NCBI GenBank assembly: GCA_900755065.1
Contig: CAAEFC010000019.1
Coordinates: 1 to 36,100 of the forward strand
Source of the DNA: Bacilli bacterium
GTDB taxonomy: Bacteria; Bacillota_I; Bacilli_A; RFN20; CAG-449
Length of the DNA: 36,100 nucleotides
Reading direction: 5' to 3'
A model generated the notes under the pieces. It worked only from the letters and a program-made list of their open reading frames with translations, was not told where the DNA came from and did no database searches. Positions 23,991 to 32,724 of this stretch are shown in pieces. Each line of letters opens with the position of its first letter. Within the stretch, counting starts at the first letter, position 1. The position numbers and the translations under genes are program-made.

Positions 23991-26885
23991 ATGAATATCG
24001 ACGAAATCAAATACAACTTTCAACTGTTATCCGTCCGCGATATCGAGGACATCGGCGCGAAATTACACCATTACCGCCATCTTCAATCGGGCGGCAACGT
24101 CTACTACCTCGAAAACGAGGATACCAACTGCTGTTTTGCCATCGGCTTCCGCACCTTGCCGGAAGATTCGACGGGCGTCTGCCACATCATCGAACACAGC
24201 CTTCTCTGCGGGTCGAAAAAGTATCCGCTGAAAGAGCCGTTCGTCAATCTGCTCAAAACGTCGCTTTCGACTTTTCTCAACGCGTTTACCGCCAGCGACT
24301 GGACGATGTATCCGTTCGCTTCCCAGACGCCGAAAGATTTCGACAATATCCTGAAAATCTATTGCGACGCGGTGTTCGATCCTCTGGTCATGGAGGATCC
24401 GAAGGCCTTCCTGCAAGAGGGTTGGCATCTGGAACTCAACGACAGGGACGAACTTCCTTCTTACAAGGGCGTCGTCTACAACGAAATGATCGGCGCGATG
24501 AGCAACGTCGATCAGATCCTGACGCAGACGACGTTCGAGGCGATGTATCCGGATACCTGCTACCGGCACAATTCCGGCGGCGATCCGGAAGCCATTCCGT
24601 CGCTGACGTACGAGAAATACCGCGAATTCTATCGGGAGCATTACACGCCGCAGAACGCCATGACCTACTTTTACGGAAAAATGGACATCGAAGAGAAATT
24701 GAAATTCCTGGACGAAGCGTACTTCTCGCGTTACGCGAAGAGCGACAGGGAGATCGAGATCGTCCCGCAAGAAGGGCTGATCGATCTGAACGTGTCCAAA
24801 GAATACGAGATCGGCGAGGAGGAAAGCCTGAAAGGAAACACGTATCTGTCGCTTTGCTACGGTCTGGATCGCTATGGCAATTACGAAGAACTGATGGCGA
24901 TGCAGATCCTCTGCGACGCGCTTTTGTCCAAAAACGATTCGCCGGTCAAAAAAGCCTTGCTGGACGCCGGACTCGGCGAAAACGTCGAGACGTTCATCGA
25001 CGACGGAAACATCGTCCCGGCTCTTCACATTCAGTTGCAGAAGACCGAACCGGACAAAAAAGAAGCCTTTAAACAGGTTTTCGAGTCGGCGGTCGAAAAG
25101 ATCGTCGAAGAGGGAATCGACCGCAAACTGCTGCTGGCCTCGATCAATTATTCGGAATTCAAAGATAAAGAAATGGACATGGGCAAAATGCCGAAAGGTC
25201 TGGTTTTCGCCATGAACCTGATGGGGTGTTTCAATTACCGCACCGATATGGTCGAACGGTTCCGGTTCAGCCGCTACTACGATAAATTCCGTCGCGAACT
25301 TCCGAACCGCTATTTTGAAAATCTGTTGGAGAAGACGATTCTTCACAGCCGTCATCTGGTCGAAGTGACGCTGATTCCGTCCAAAACGCTGGGCGGAGAA
25401 AAGCGCAAGGCGATGGAAAAGAAGATGAAGGCGATCAAGGAACAGATGAGCGAGGAAGAGATCGACGCGCTTCTGAAACTGAACCGCGATCTGAAAGCCT
25501 ATCAGAATCACGTCGACACGCCGGAAGAACTGGCCACGCTCCCGAAACTGGAATTGAAAGACATTCCTTCCGACGTCAACTATCTCGATTCCAAAGAAAC
25601 CGCGCTCAAAGGGCGAAAGACGATCCTTCATCGCGTTCCGACGAACAAAATCGGCTACGTCCGACTGTATTTCCGTCTGGATAAAGTCGCATTCGAGGAT
25701 CTGCCTTATGTCTACCTGTTGAAAAATCTCTTCCTGAATTCGTCGACTAAAAACTATTCGTCGATCGAATTGACCAATGAGATCAAAACGTATCTGGGCG
25801 AACTGTCTTTCGCAATGCTGGCTCTCTCCGAAGACCGGGATCACTGCACGATGAATTTCGTCGTTTCCGCCAGCGCGTTGGAAGAAAATCTCGACCGGGT
25901 TCCGGTTCTGATCGACGAAGTGCTGTTCAAAAGCCGCTTCGCCAAAGACAAGATGAAGCAGACGTTGCAGCAACTGGCCACTTCGCTCCGTCAGGAAATC
26001 ATCACCAACGGCATGCAGATCGCCAAACTGATGGCGAGAAGCGGTTATTCGCTGGAAGCCCGTTACGCGGCGCATTGCCTGAGAGGACCGAAACTTTACG
26101 CGTTCGTCCAGCGCCTGTCCCGCCCTTTTGAATACCGGAAGATCAAGGCCAAACTGGAAGAACTCATCAAGCGCATTTTCACCGAAGAAAACGTGACGAT
26201 CTCGCTTTCCGGAGACAGAGAAACGCTGACTCACGCCGGAAAAGCGATCCGAAAACTGAAACTCGGCAAGGAGAACTATCCGATCGCATCGCTTCCGGAA
26301 AAGGAAGAAAGCGCGCAGAAAGAAGCCCTGATCATTCCTTCCGGCGTATCGTACAATGCTCTGGCCGGCAATCCGGGTTCAGAAAACATCGAGAAGGGAA
26401 AGTATTACGTCCTGTGCCATATCGTCAATTACGACTACCTTTGGAGCGAGGTCCGCGTCAAAGGCGGCGCTTACGGGTGCGGACTGACCTTCAACCGTTC
26501 GGGCGACGTCGCCTTCGGCTCGTATCGCGATCCGAACGTATCCGAAACGTATTCCGTCTACGCCGCGCTTCCGGATTATTTGAAGAAATTCCGCGTCGGC
26601 AAAGAGGAATTCGAGAATTACATCATCGGAACGATCGGCGAACTGGATTTCATGACGCCGGGTTCGATTCCGAGTCAGATCGATTCGGCGGATATCTACA
26701 CGTTGATCGGAATCCGGAAAAAGGATCTGGTCGCGATCAAGCGGGATATCCTGAAAATGAAGCAGAAGGAGATTCGCGGACTTTCGACCGTCTTCGGGGA
26801 AATCATCGCGCATTCGTCCCGGTATACGATCGGAAACGAGGCGAAAATCCGGAAAGGCGATTTCGAGAAAGTCGCTTCGCTATGA
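23991..26885 (+). CDS. PreP-like zinc metallopeptidase (M16C)
   Basis: 964 residues, with the length and pattern of the M16C 'presequence protease' group. The inverted zinc motif HxxEH is HIIEH (65-69), in HIIEHSLLCGSKKYPLKEPF, with the third ligand probably Glu165 in YNEMIGA. The C-terminal half carries a second M16 fold without zinc ligands and the arginine-tyrosine pair of the family near GGAYGCGLTF. It degrades free peptides 10-65 residues long in its homologues. There is no signal peptide, so it should be cytosolic. The Shine-Dalgarno is AGAGAGGAA before the ATG. A hairpin terminator follows the TGA directly. Confidence 0.9.
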   Translation: MNIDEIKYNFQLLSVRDIEDIGAKLHHYRHLQSGGNVYYLENEDTNCCFAIGFRTLPEDSTGVCHIIEHSLLCGSKKYPLKEPFVNLLKTSLSTFLNAFTASDWTMYPFASQTPKDFDNILKIYCDAVFDPLVMEDPKAFLQEGWHLELNDRDELPSYKGVVYNEMIGAMSNVDQILTQTTFEAMYPDTCYRHNSGGDPEAIPSLTYEKYREFYREHYTPQNAMTYFYGKMDIEEKLKFLDEAYFSRYAKSDREIEIVPQEGLIDLNVSKEYEIGEEESLKGNTYLSLCYGLDRYGNYEELMAMQILCDALLSKNDSPVKKALLDAGLGENVETFIDDGNIVPALHIQLQKTEPDKKEAFKQVFESAVEKIVEEGIDRKLLLASINYSEFKDKEMDMGKMPKGLVFAMNLMGCFNYRTDMVERFRFSRYYDKFRRELPNRYFENLLEKTILHSRHLVEVTLIPSKTLGGEKRKAMEKKMKAIKEQMSEEEIDALLKLNRDLKAYQNHVDTPEELATLPKLELKDIPSDVNYLDSKETALKGRKTILHRVPTNKIGYVRLYFRLDKVAFEDLPYVYLLKNLFLNSSTKNYSSIELTNEIKTYLGELSFAMLALSEDRDHCTMNFVVSASALEENLDRVPVLIDEVLFKSRFAKDKMKQTLQQLATSLRQEIITNGMQIAKLMARSGYSLEARYAAHCLRGPKLYAFVQRLSRPFEYRKIKAKLEELIKRIFTEENVTISLSGDRETLTHAGKAIRKLKLGKENYPIASLPEKEESAQKEALIIPSGVSYNALAGNPGSENIEKGKYYVLCHIVNYDYLWSEVRVKGGAYGCGLTFNRSGDVAFGSYRDPNVSETYSVYAALPDYLKKFRVGKEEFENYIIGTIGELDFMTPGSIPSQIDSADIYTLIGIRKKDLVAIKRDILKMKQKEIRGLSTVFGEIIAHSSRYTIGNEAKIRKGDFEKVASL

Positions 26886-26892
26886 GAAAAGA

Positions 26893-26914
26893 CGCCGAGT
26901 TCGGCGCCTTTTTT
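26893..26914 (+). terminator. Intrinsic terminator after the M16C peptidase gene
   Basis: CGCCG (26893-26897) pairs with CGGCG (26902-26906), loop AGTT, followed by CC and TTTTTT (26909-26914). Ends the valS-peptidase unit. Confidence 0.85.
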
Positions 26915-26964
26915 CCGTATAAAGTCGATTATTTCGCCAAGAAAACCGCGCTTTTCAAATCTTC

Positions 26965-26992
26965 TTGACAATAACGGCAATAAAATTATAAT
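26965..26992 (+). promoter_or_regulatory. Sigma-A-type promoter for the HgdC/HgdB-like pair
   Basis: -35 TTGACA (26965-26970) and -10 TATAAT (26987-26992), both consensus, with a 16-base spacer. The gene starts 33 bases after the -10. Confidence 0.85.
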
Positions 26993-27024
26993 AAAACTAT
27001 CGTGTTTTTAAGGGTAGTGAGCGT

Positions 27025-29964
27025 ATGGGAAATATCGGTATCGGCATTGATGTGGGATCGACGACAGTGAAGATTGTCGTCCTCTCCGAAAGCGGCGAAA
27101 TTCTGTATAAAAATTACGTCCGGCACTTCTCCGAAGTGAAGGCGACTCTTTTGCGTGAATTGAAAGCGATCGAAGCGACCTTCTCGGGGTATTTCGCTTC
27201 GTGCGCGATCACCGGAAGCGCCGGACTGGGTCTCTCCTCGAAAGCCGGAATCGGATTCGTTCAGGAGGTCTATTCTTCTTCGTTAGCGGTCCGGAAGCAT
27301 TATCCCGACGCGGACGCGGTCATCGAACTCGGCGGTGAAGATGCGAAAATCATCTTTCTGACCAACGGAATCGAACAGCGGATGAACGGCTCCTGCGCCG
27401 GCGGTACGGGGGCGTTCATCGATCAGATGGCGACCTTGCTGGGTTTGAGCGTCGGCGAACTCGACGCCCTCTCGGACAAGGCGACGAAAGTCTATCCGAT
27501 CGCTTCCCGGTGCGGCGTCTTCGCCAAGTCGGACATTCAGCCGTTGATCAATCAGGGGGCTTCCAAGGAAGATATCGCGGCTTCCATCTTTCAGGCCGTC
27601 GTCGATCAGACCATTTCGGGGCTGGCGCAGGGCAGAGAGATCAAAGGAAAAGTCGTCTTTCTCGGCGGACCGCTTTCCTTCCTCAACGGGCTCAGGCGCG
27701 CCTTTACCGAAACGCTGAAACTCGATGAGGAACACGCCGTTTTTCCTTCGGACGGACCGGTTTTCATCGCACTCGGCGCGGCGATGTACGCGAAGAGCAA
27801 TGAAAGTCCTCGGGAATTCTCCGAATGGGTGAAGAAGATTGAAAACGCGGAGATGACGGGCAATATCGTTACGACCGAACCGCTGTTCGCTTCGGAAAGC
27901 GAATACGAAGCGTTCCTGTCGCGCCACAAAAGAAACGACGTGAAGACGGCTCCGTTGAAGGGCTATCGCGGAAAAGCGTATCTGGGCATCGACGCCGGAT
28001 CGACGACGACCAAAGTGGCGCTGATCGACGAAGAGAACCGGATTCTTTTCAGCCATTACGTTTCCAACAAGGGCAAACCTCTGGACATCATCACCGAACA
28101 GATCGGGAAGATTTACGCCGAAGCGGAGGAGGAGATGGAAATCGTTTCCTGCGCCGTGACCGGCTACGGAGAAGAACTGATCAAGGCCGGTTTAGGGGTG
28201 GACTTCGGCATCGTCGAAACCATCGCCCATTTCAAGGCGGCGAGTTATTTCTGTCCCGACGTCGACTTCATCATCGATATCGGCGGTCAGGACATCAAGT
28301 GCTTCCGGATCAAGAACCACGCGATCGACAGCATCATTCTGAACGAAGCCTGCTCTTCGGGGTGCGGTTCGTTCATTCAAACCTTCGCCGAAGCGTTGGG
28401 ATACGACATCGACACGTTCGCCAAAATGGGCTTGTTTGCGTCCAATCCGGTCGATCTGGGGTCGCGTTGCACCGTGTTCATGAACAGCAGCGTCAAGCAG
28501 GCGCAGAAAGACGGAGCCAGTATCCGCGACATCAGCGCCGGACTCTCCCAGTCGATCATCAAGAACGCGATCTATAAGGTGATCCGCGCGAAGAGCGTCG
28601 ACGAACTCGGGAAGAATATCGTCGCGCAAGGCGGAACGTTCTTAAACGACGCAGTGCTTCGGAGTTTTGAAAAAGAACTTCATCGGAGCGTCATCCGTCC
28701 GGGAATCGCCGGACTGATGGGCGCTTTCGGCGCGGCGATTTACGCGAAAGAGCATTCAAAAGGGAAGTCGACGCTGATCGGGAGAAAAGAACTGGAAGCC
28801 TTTTCCTACCATTCGGTTTCTTCGGTGTGCAAAGGGTGTACCGCGCATTGCAGTCTCAACATTCTGTCGTTTAACGACGGCAAACGTTTCATATCGGGGA
28901 ACCGTTGCGACAAGGTTTCTTCCGGCAGGCAAAACCGCTTCTTCCCTTCGCTGTACGATTTCAAGTATAAAAAGATCCTTTCGTACGGGAAGAAAAGCGC
29001 GCGGACGAATGCGCGCAAGGTCGGACTGCCTCTGGCGCTGAATTTTTACGAACTGATTCCGTTCTATGCGACTCTGTTCGAACAGATCGGATTCGAGGTC
29101 GTTCTCTCCGAAGAAACTTCCCGGAAAACGTATCTGAAAGGACAGCACACGATCGCCAGCGATACGATCTGCTATCCGGCGAAACTGATGCACGGGCAGA
29201 TCGAGGATCTTCTCGATCGGGGCGTGGACTTCATCTTCTATCCGTGTATGACGTACAATATCGACGAAGCGGACAGCGACAACCATTACAACTGCCCGGT
29301 GGTCGCCTATTATCCGGAGACCCTGAAAGGAAACAATCCGCGCCTGAATCGGAGCAATTTCCTGGCGCCTTATCTCGATCTCAACCATAAGAACCGGACG
29401 TTGGAAGTCCTTTATCAGATTCTGAGTCCGTACGGCGTGGGCAAAGCGCAATTGCGGTCGGCTTTGGGAAAAGCCTATCTGGAACTCGACGACTTCCACA
29501 CGGAAATCGGCGAAACCGCGCGGAAATACATCGAAGAGGCGCGAAAGGAGAAGCGGAAGATCATCGTGCTGGCCGGACGCCCGTACCACATCGATCCGGA
29601 GATCAATCACGGCATCAGCCGATATATGTCTTCTCTTGGTCTGGCCGTCCTCTCGGAAGATGCGCTGTCGAGACTTTCCTCTACGCCGGATATGCAGATT
29701 CTCAATCAGTGGACGTATCATTCCAGACTTTTCAAAGCGGCGCATTACGTCGCTGAAAATTCGGATATGCAGATGGTTCAACTCGTCTCTTTCGGATGCG
29801 GAATGGACGCGATCACCAGCGATGAACTGCGCCGGATCCTCGAAGAGAACGGAAAACTTTACACCCAGTTGAAGATCGACGAAATCAACAATCTGGGCGC
29901 CTTGAAAATCCGGATCCGGAGTTTGCTCGCGGCGATCGACGACGAACTCAAAGTCAAGGAGTGA
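27025..29964 (+). CDS. Double activator of 2-hydroxyacyl-CoA dehydratase type (BcrA/BadF/HgdC fused to DUF2229)
   Basis: 979 residues. Two ASKHA ATPase domains lie in tandem: the first starts at GIGIDVGSTTVKIV (about 4-17), the second near residue 319 (YLGIDAGSTTTKVAL). Each has the cysteine pair that holds the bridging [4Fe-4S] cluster of the HgdC activator: GSCAGGTGAF and ASRCGVF in the first; EACSSGCGSF and GSRCTVF in the second. From about 650 on it is DUF2229 (NFYELIPFYATLFEQIGFEVVLS...SDTICYPAKLMHGQI). Such proteins use ATP to drive low-potential electron transfer to a partner; the substrate is unknown for this long form. The reading unit is shared with the HgdB-like gene that follows, so they should work together. 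Oxygen-sensitive chemistry points to an anaerobe. Confidence 0.85.
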   Translation: MGNIGIGIDVGSTTVKIVVLSESGEILYKNYVRHFSEVKATLLRELKAIEATFSGYFASCAITGSAGLGLSSKAGIGFVQEVYSSSLAVRKHYPDADAVIELGGEDAKIIFLTNGIEQRMNGSCAGGTGAFIDQMATLLGLSVGELDALSDKATKVYPIASRCGVFAKSDIQPLINQGASKEDIAASIFQAVVDQTISGLAQGREIKGKVVFLGGPLSFLNGLRRAFTETLKLDEEHAVFPSDGPVFIALGAAMYAKSNESPREFSEWVKKIENAEMTGNIVTTEPLFASESEYEAFLSRHKRNDVKTAPLKGYRGKAYLGIDAGSTTTKVALIDEENRILFSHYVSNKGKPLDIITEQIGKIYAEAEEEMEIVSCAVTGYGEELIKAGLGVDFGIVETIAHFKAASYFCPDVDFIIDIGGQDIKCFRIKNHAIDSIILNEACSSGCGSFIQTFAEALGYDIDTFAKMGLFASNPVDLGSRCTVFMNSSVKQAQKDGASIRDISAGLSQSIIKNAIYKVIRAKSVDELGKNIVAQGGTFLNDAVLRSFEKELHRSVIRPGIAGLMGAFGAAIYAKEHSKGKSTLIGRKELEAFSYHSVSSVCKGCTAHCSLNILSFNDGKRFISGNRCDKVSSGRQNRFFPSLYDFKYKKILSYGKKSARTNARKVGLPLALNFYELIPFYATLFEQIGFEVVLSEETSRKTYLKGQHTIASDTICYPAKLMHGQIEDLLDRGVDFIFYPCMTYNIDEADSDNHYNCPVVAYYPETLKGNNPRLNRSNFLAPYLDLNHKNRTLEVLYQILSPYGVGKAQLRSALGKAYLELDDFHTEIGETARKYIEEARKEKRKIIVLAGRPYHIDPEINHGISRYMSSLGLAVLSEDALSRLSSTPDMQILNQWTYHSRLFKAAHYVAENSDMQMVQLVSFGCGMDAITSDELRRILEENGKLYTQLKIDEINNLGALKIRIRSLLAAIDDELKVKE

Positions 29965-29969
29965 AGAAA

Positions 29970-31226
29970 ATGGAATATCCTAAGTTTACCAAAGCGATGA
30001 AAGAGACGCATACCATTCTTTTGCCGGATATGCTTCCGATTCACTTTCGTCTGATCTCCTTTATTCTGGAAGACGCCGGTTACCATGTCGAATGCCTGCA
30101 CAACGCTTCCCGAAGCGTGGTCGACGAAGGGCTGAAAAACGTTCACAACGATACTTGTTATCCGGCCTTACTCGTCATCGGCCAGTTTCTCGACGCTTTG
30201 AATTCGGGAAAGTACGACGTCAATCGCGTCGCGCTTTTGATTACGCAGACCGGCGGTGGATGCCGCGCGTCCAATTACATTCATCTGCTCCGCAAGGCGA
30301 TGGCGGTTCACTATCCTCAGGTTCCGGTGATTTCGTTTAACTTTTCCGGCTTGGAAAAAGATAAGGAAAGCGGCTTTCACCTTTCGCTTTCCGATCTGTT
30401 GCACGTCCTGTACGCCGCCTACTACGGCGACCTTCTGATGTCGCTTTACAATCAGGTGCTTCCTTACGAAGTTTGCGAGGGCGAAGCAAAAGAAACGCTG
30501 GAGCGTTGGGAAAACAAACTGAAAAAGATTCTCGTCTCTTCGCGATGCTTCCGCCTGAAAAAGTACGCGGGAAAAATGATCGACGACTTCAACCGGATTC
30601 CGCTTCGCGCGGAAAAGAAAATCAAAGTCGGCATCGTCGGCGAAATCTATGTCAAGTATTCGCCTCTGGCGAACAATCATCTGGAAGATTTCCTGCGTTC
30701 GGAAGGTTGCGAAGCGATCGTTCCGGCCTTGATGGATTTCGTTCTGTACAGCGTCGATGCCACCCTTTACAATCATAAAACGTACCGGACGAAGAACAAA
30801 TTCGCCTTTCTGTTCCGAATCGCGTACCGGTATATGTACGGCATGGAGAAAAAACTCAACCGTTTGATCGAAAAGCGCTCGAAATTCGAGATTTTTCACG
30901 ATTTTGAAAAACTGAAACAGGCGGCGAACCGGTATATCAGCGAGGGAGTCGTGATGGGCGAAGGCTGGCTGATTCCGGCTGAAATGGCGTTGCTAGTCGA
31001 AAGCGGGTGCGAGAACATCGTCGCCTGTCAGCCGTTCGGGTGTTTACCGAACCATATCGTTTCAAAGGGGATGCAACGGGTGATCAAAAAAGCCTATCCG
31101 GAGGCCAATATCGTCGCAATCGACTACGATCCGGGCGCGACGCAGGTCAATCAGGAGAACCGGATTAAACTGATGCTTTCGCAAGCCAAAGAGAAACAAA
31201 AAGAAGGGAAAAGAAAATCCGATTGA
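29970..31226 (+). CDS. 2-hydroxyacyl-CoA dehydratase (HgdB/BcrC)-like partner protein
   Basis: 418 residues. A GTG at 29961 overlaps the previous stop, but AAGGAG at 29955-29960 suits the ATG at 29970 better. Cysteines that would ligate a [4Fe-4S] cluster lie in CYPALL (near 60), GGGCRASNY (near 100) and CQPFGCLPNH (near 355). In many Clostridia, fusobacteria and relatives this piece is the C-terminal third of one polypeptide of about 1,400 residues with the activator; here it is a separate, tightly linked gene. The tail is basic (KEKQKEGKRKSD) and hydrophilic. Substrate and reaction are not known. A two-way terminator overlaps its stop. Confidence 0.8.
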   Translation: MEYPKFTKAMKETHTILLPDMLPIHFRLISFILEDAGYHVECLHNASRSVVDEGLKNVHNDTCYPALLVIGQFLDALNSGKYDVNRVALLITQTGGGCRASNYIHLLRKAMAVHYPQVPVISFNFSGLEKDKESGFHLSLSDLLHVLYAAYYGDLLMSLYNQVLPYEVCEGEAKETLERWENKLKKILVSSRCFRLKKYAGKMIDDFNRIPLRAEKKIKVGIVGEIYVKYSPLANNHLEDFLRSEGCEAIVPALMDFVLYSVDATLYNHKTYRTKNKFAFLFRIAYRYMYGMEKKLNRLIEKRSKFEIFHDFEKLKQAANRYISEGVVMGEGWLIPAEMALLVESGCENIVACQPFGCLPNHIVSKGMQRVIKKAYPEANIVAIDYDPGATQVNQENRIKLMLSQAKEKQKEGKRKSD

Positions 31227-31258
31227 AAAGGGCGCCCGCGAACGGGCGCTTTTTCAAT
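31222..31258. terminator. Bidirectional terminator between the HgdB-like gene and radC
   Basis: GCGCCCG (31232-31238) pairs with CGGGCGC (31243-31249) around the loop CGAA. Flanking ATTGAAAA (31222-31229) pairs with TTTTCAAT (31251-31258), giving a long stem, with T-runs on either strand at the exits. The stop codons of both convergent genes (31224-31226 plus; 31254-31256 minus) lie in the outer stem. Confidence 0.92.
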
Positions 31259-31949
31259 CGCCTTCGGGAAGCCCGTCAAGCGAAAAAATCTGTTTCCGAT
31301 TCATGGAATAGTACTGTCTTCCCGCGAAGATCAGATGATCGATCAGCATGCAATTAAGACCGAGCGTCACCATTTCCAACGAAGTCGTGGTGACGATGTC
31401 GTTGGAACTCGGAACGGGATTTCCGGAAGGGTGATTGTGAATCAGATAGTAGGAATGGGCCGAATAGCCGACGATGTGGGAAACCACCTCCCGGATCGAG
31501 AACGCCAGCGTATTCTCGTTTCCGGAAAAGATCTCGCGGATAAACAGCAGTTCCTTTTTTCGGTTGAGCAGAACCAGATAGGCCTTTTCCGTCGCCGCAT
31601 TCTGATAGACCGAAGCAAAATGGCGTGCCAGATCTTCCGTCGTGATCGCCTTGTCCGGCAGACCCTGCTCCATGCGACGGTGAATTTCGTAGATCGCCAG
31701 CACGTTCAGCGCTTTGGCGAGACTGATTCCGTCGAGCGAAACCAGTTCGTTGAGGCGGAGATATTTCAGGTTGGCGATACCGCCGATCTTGACAAGCAGG
31801 CGATTGGCGATTTCCAGAGCCGACTCCTTTCGGGTTCCGCTGGAAATGACGAGGGCGAGAAGTTCGGCGTTGGAAAGTTTTTCGATGCCGTATCTCAGCG
31901 CCTTTTCCCGCGGGCGCTCCTCAGGCGGCAGTTCCCGGATTTTGCTCAT
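31254..31949 (-). CDS. radC: DNA repair protein RadC (JAMM family)
   Basis: 231 residues from the ATG at 31949; an extension to 32033 would translate the neighbouring peptide gene in another frame. The N-terminal helix-hairpin-helix region (about 25-85) is followed by the JAMM/MPN domain with HNHPSGN and its metal ligands His171, His173 and Asp184, and a final strand DHLIFAG. RadC proteins are conserved and often next to mreB or mobile elements, though their biochemical role is still unsettled. There is no strong Shine-Dalgarno. The start is one base after the stop of the upstream peptide gene (TAAGATG), so translation is probably coupled to it. In Bacillus, radC is followed by mreBCD and the min genes in the same direction; here it points the other way. 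Confidence 0.9.
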   Translation of the reverse strand: MSKIRELPPEERPREKALRYGIEKLSNAELLALVISSGTRKESALEIANRLLVKIGGIANLKYLRLNELVSLDGISLAKALNVLAIYEIHRRMEQGLPDKAITTEDLARHFASVYQNAATEKAYLVLLNRKKELLFIREIFSGNENTLAFSIREVVSHIVGYSAHSYYLIHNHPSGNPVPSSNDIVTTTSLEMVTLGLNCMLIDHLIFAGRQYYSMNRKQIFSLDGLPEGD

Positions 31950-31950
31950 C

Positions 31951-32127
31951 TTACGACCAGGTGAATTTGAATCCGCCCGGAATCGTCGTGCTGCCGCTGG
32001 AAGAGGTGAAAAGCCGGTAGCAGATGACGGCAACGATCGCCGCGACCAGACAGGCCATCACCGCGGTGATCGTGAAAATCTCTCCGCCGGTAACGCTTTC
32101 CATTTCGCGATTGCTCAGAATTTCCAT
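31951..32127 (-). CDS. Small peptide with a double-glycine (bacteriocin-type) leader
   Basis: 58 residues, below the length that simple gene calling usually reports. The start is preceded by AAGGAGG at ideal spacing. Residues 4-15 (LSNREMESVTGG) fit the double-glycine leader consensus LSxxELxxIxGG at every position (Met for Leu, Val for Ile). Cleavage after Gly15 would leave 43 residues: a hydrophobic helix (about 17-40) with Cys26 and Cys36, then a Ser/Thr/Gly tail ending PGGFKFTWS. Such leaders are cut by C39 peptidase-containing exporters; none lies in the window. Its stop is one base before radC. Alternatives: a pheromone-like signal, or a small membrane protein whose N-terminus resembles a leader by chance. 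Coding status is well supported; function is not. Confidence 0.78.
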   Translation of the reverse strand: MEILSNREMESVTGGEIFTITAVMACLVAAIVAVICYRLFTSSSGSTTIPGGFKFTWS

Positions 32128-32241
32128 ATTTTTTCCTCCTTCACCTTTCTATTCGCCGCGAGGATGAAAAAATCCCGAAGACGAATTCAATTTCTACAAA
32201 TTCTGACAGGCGTTTTTTCAATAATGGAAATGGGTGAGAGA
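32128..32241. other. Divergent intergenic region between the GG-leader peptide and the minC-like gene
   Basis: A 114-base gap that should hold start signals for both directions. I can see the peptide gene's ribosome binding site (32133-32139) and that of the minC-like gene (32230-32238), but no convincing promoter in either direction. CTGACA at 32203-32208 resembles a -35 but lacks a -10 at the right distance. Confidence 0.5.
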
Positions 32242-32724
32242 ATGAACGAAGAATTTTTTGTCATTACCTGCGACGAAGAGGTCGAAAACTGTTGCCGCCG
32301 TCTGGACGAACTGCTGATTTCGTTCCGTCAGCCGCTTTATATCCGTCTATCGGTGAGCAAAGCGATGTTCGAGCGCACGCTCGGATCGATCGTCCCCCGA
32401 TTGCAGTTTCTCAATGCCGGCGTGATTTCCGGACTGAACGTGATCAACGACGATTATCAGGTTATCGACGAAGATGATTTTTCACTGGAACAGGAAATTC
32501 ATCGCGATTCGATCATCAAATTCCAGATCCCCCGGGAAATGTGTCTGAAAATCTATTCCCGGGTGATCGTGCTGAATGAAATTTCCGGCACGGTTCGCCT
32601 GATGAAAGAAGAAAGCACGCTTCTGGCCGAGTCGGTCAGTCACGCGAAAATCATCACGACGAAATCGGCAGTGAGCAATTATTCAAAGAAAAAAATCTAT
32701 ATCAAAGGAGATCAGGTGCTATGA
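32242..32724 (+). CDS. Divergent MinC-like septum-site protein
   Basis: 160 residues from the ATG after GGTGAGAG (the frame is open far upstream, across the radC region). It overlaps minD by ATGA, the position of minC in Bacillus. An N-terminal alpha/beta half (FFVITCDEEVENCCRRLDELL) could match MinC-N. The C-terminal half has strand-turn repeats (SRVIVLNEISGTVRLMKEES, then ESVSHAKIITTK), as in the MinC beta-helix, but the signature GDVNPGAEV-type motif is absent and the protein is some 60 residues shorter than usual MinC. Likely a shortened MinC that inhibits FtsZ at the poles with MinD; it might instead be an unrelated MinD partner. Assigned mainly by synteny. Confidence 0.5.
   Translation: MNEEFFVITCDEEVENCCRRLDELLISFRQPLYIRLSVSKAMFERTLGSIVPRLQFLNAGVISGLNVINDDYQVIDEDDFSLEQEIHRDSIIKFQIPREMCLKIYSRVIVLNEISGTVRLMKEESTLLAESVSHAKIITTKSAVSNYSKKKIYIKGDQVL

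Noticed and set aside
24063..26234. 723-codon open frame on the minus strand opposite the M16C peptidase gene
   Set aside because: A shadow produced by the GC-rich third positions of the sense gene, with Arg/Phe/Asp-rich composition and no start signals. The plus-strand gene has catalytic motifs.
31714..32241. Long plus-strand frame upstream of the minC-like gene (about 176 extra codons)
   Set aside because: It is antisense to radC and the GG-leader peptide. The start with GGTGAGAG at 32242 fits the overlap pattern of the operon.
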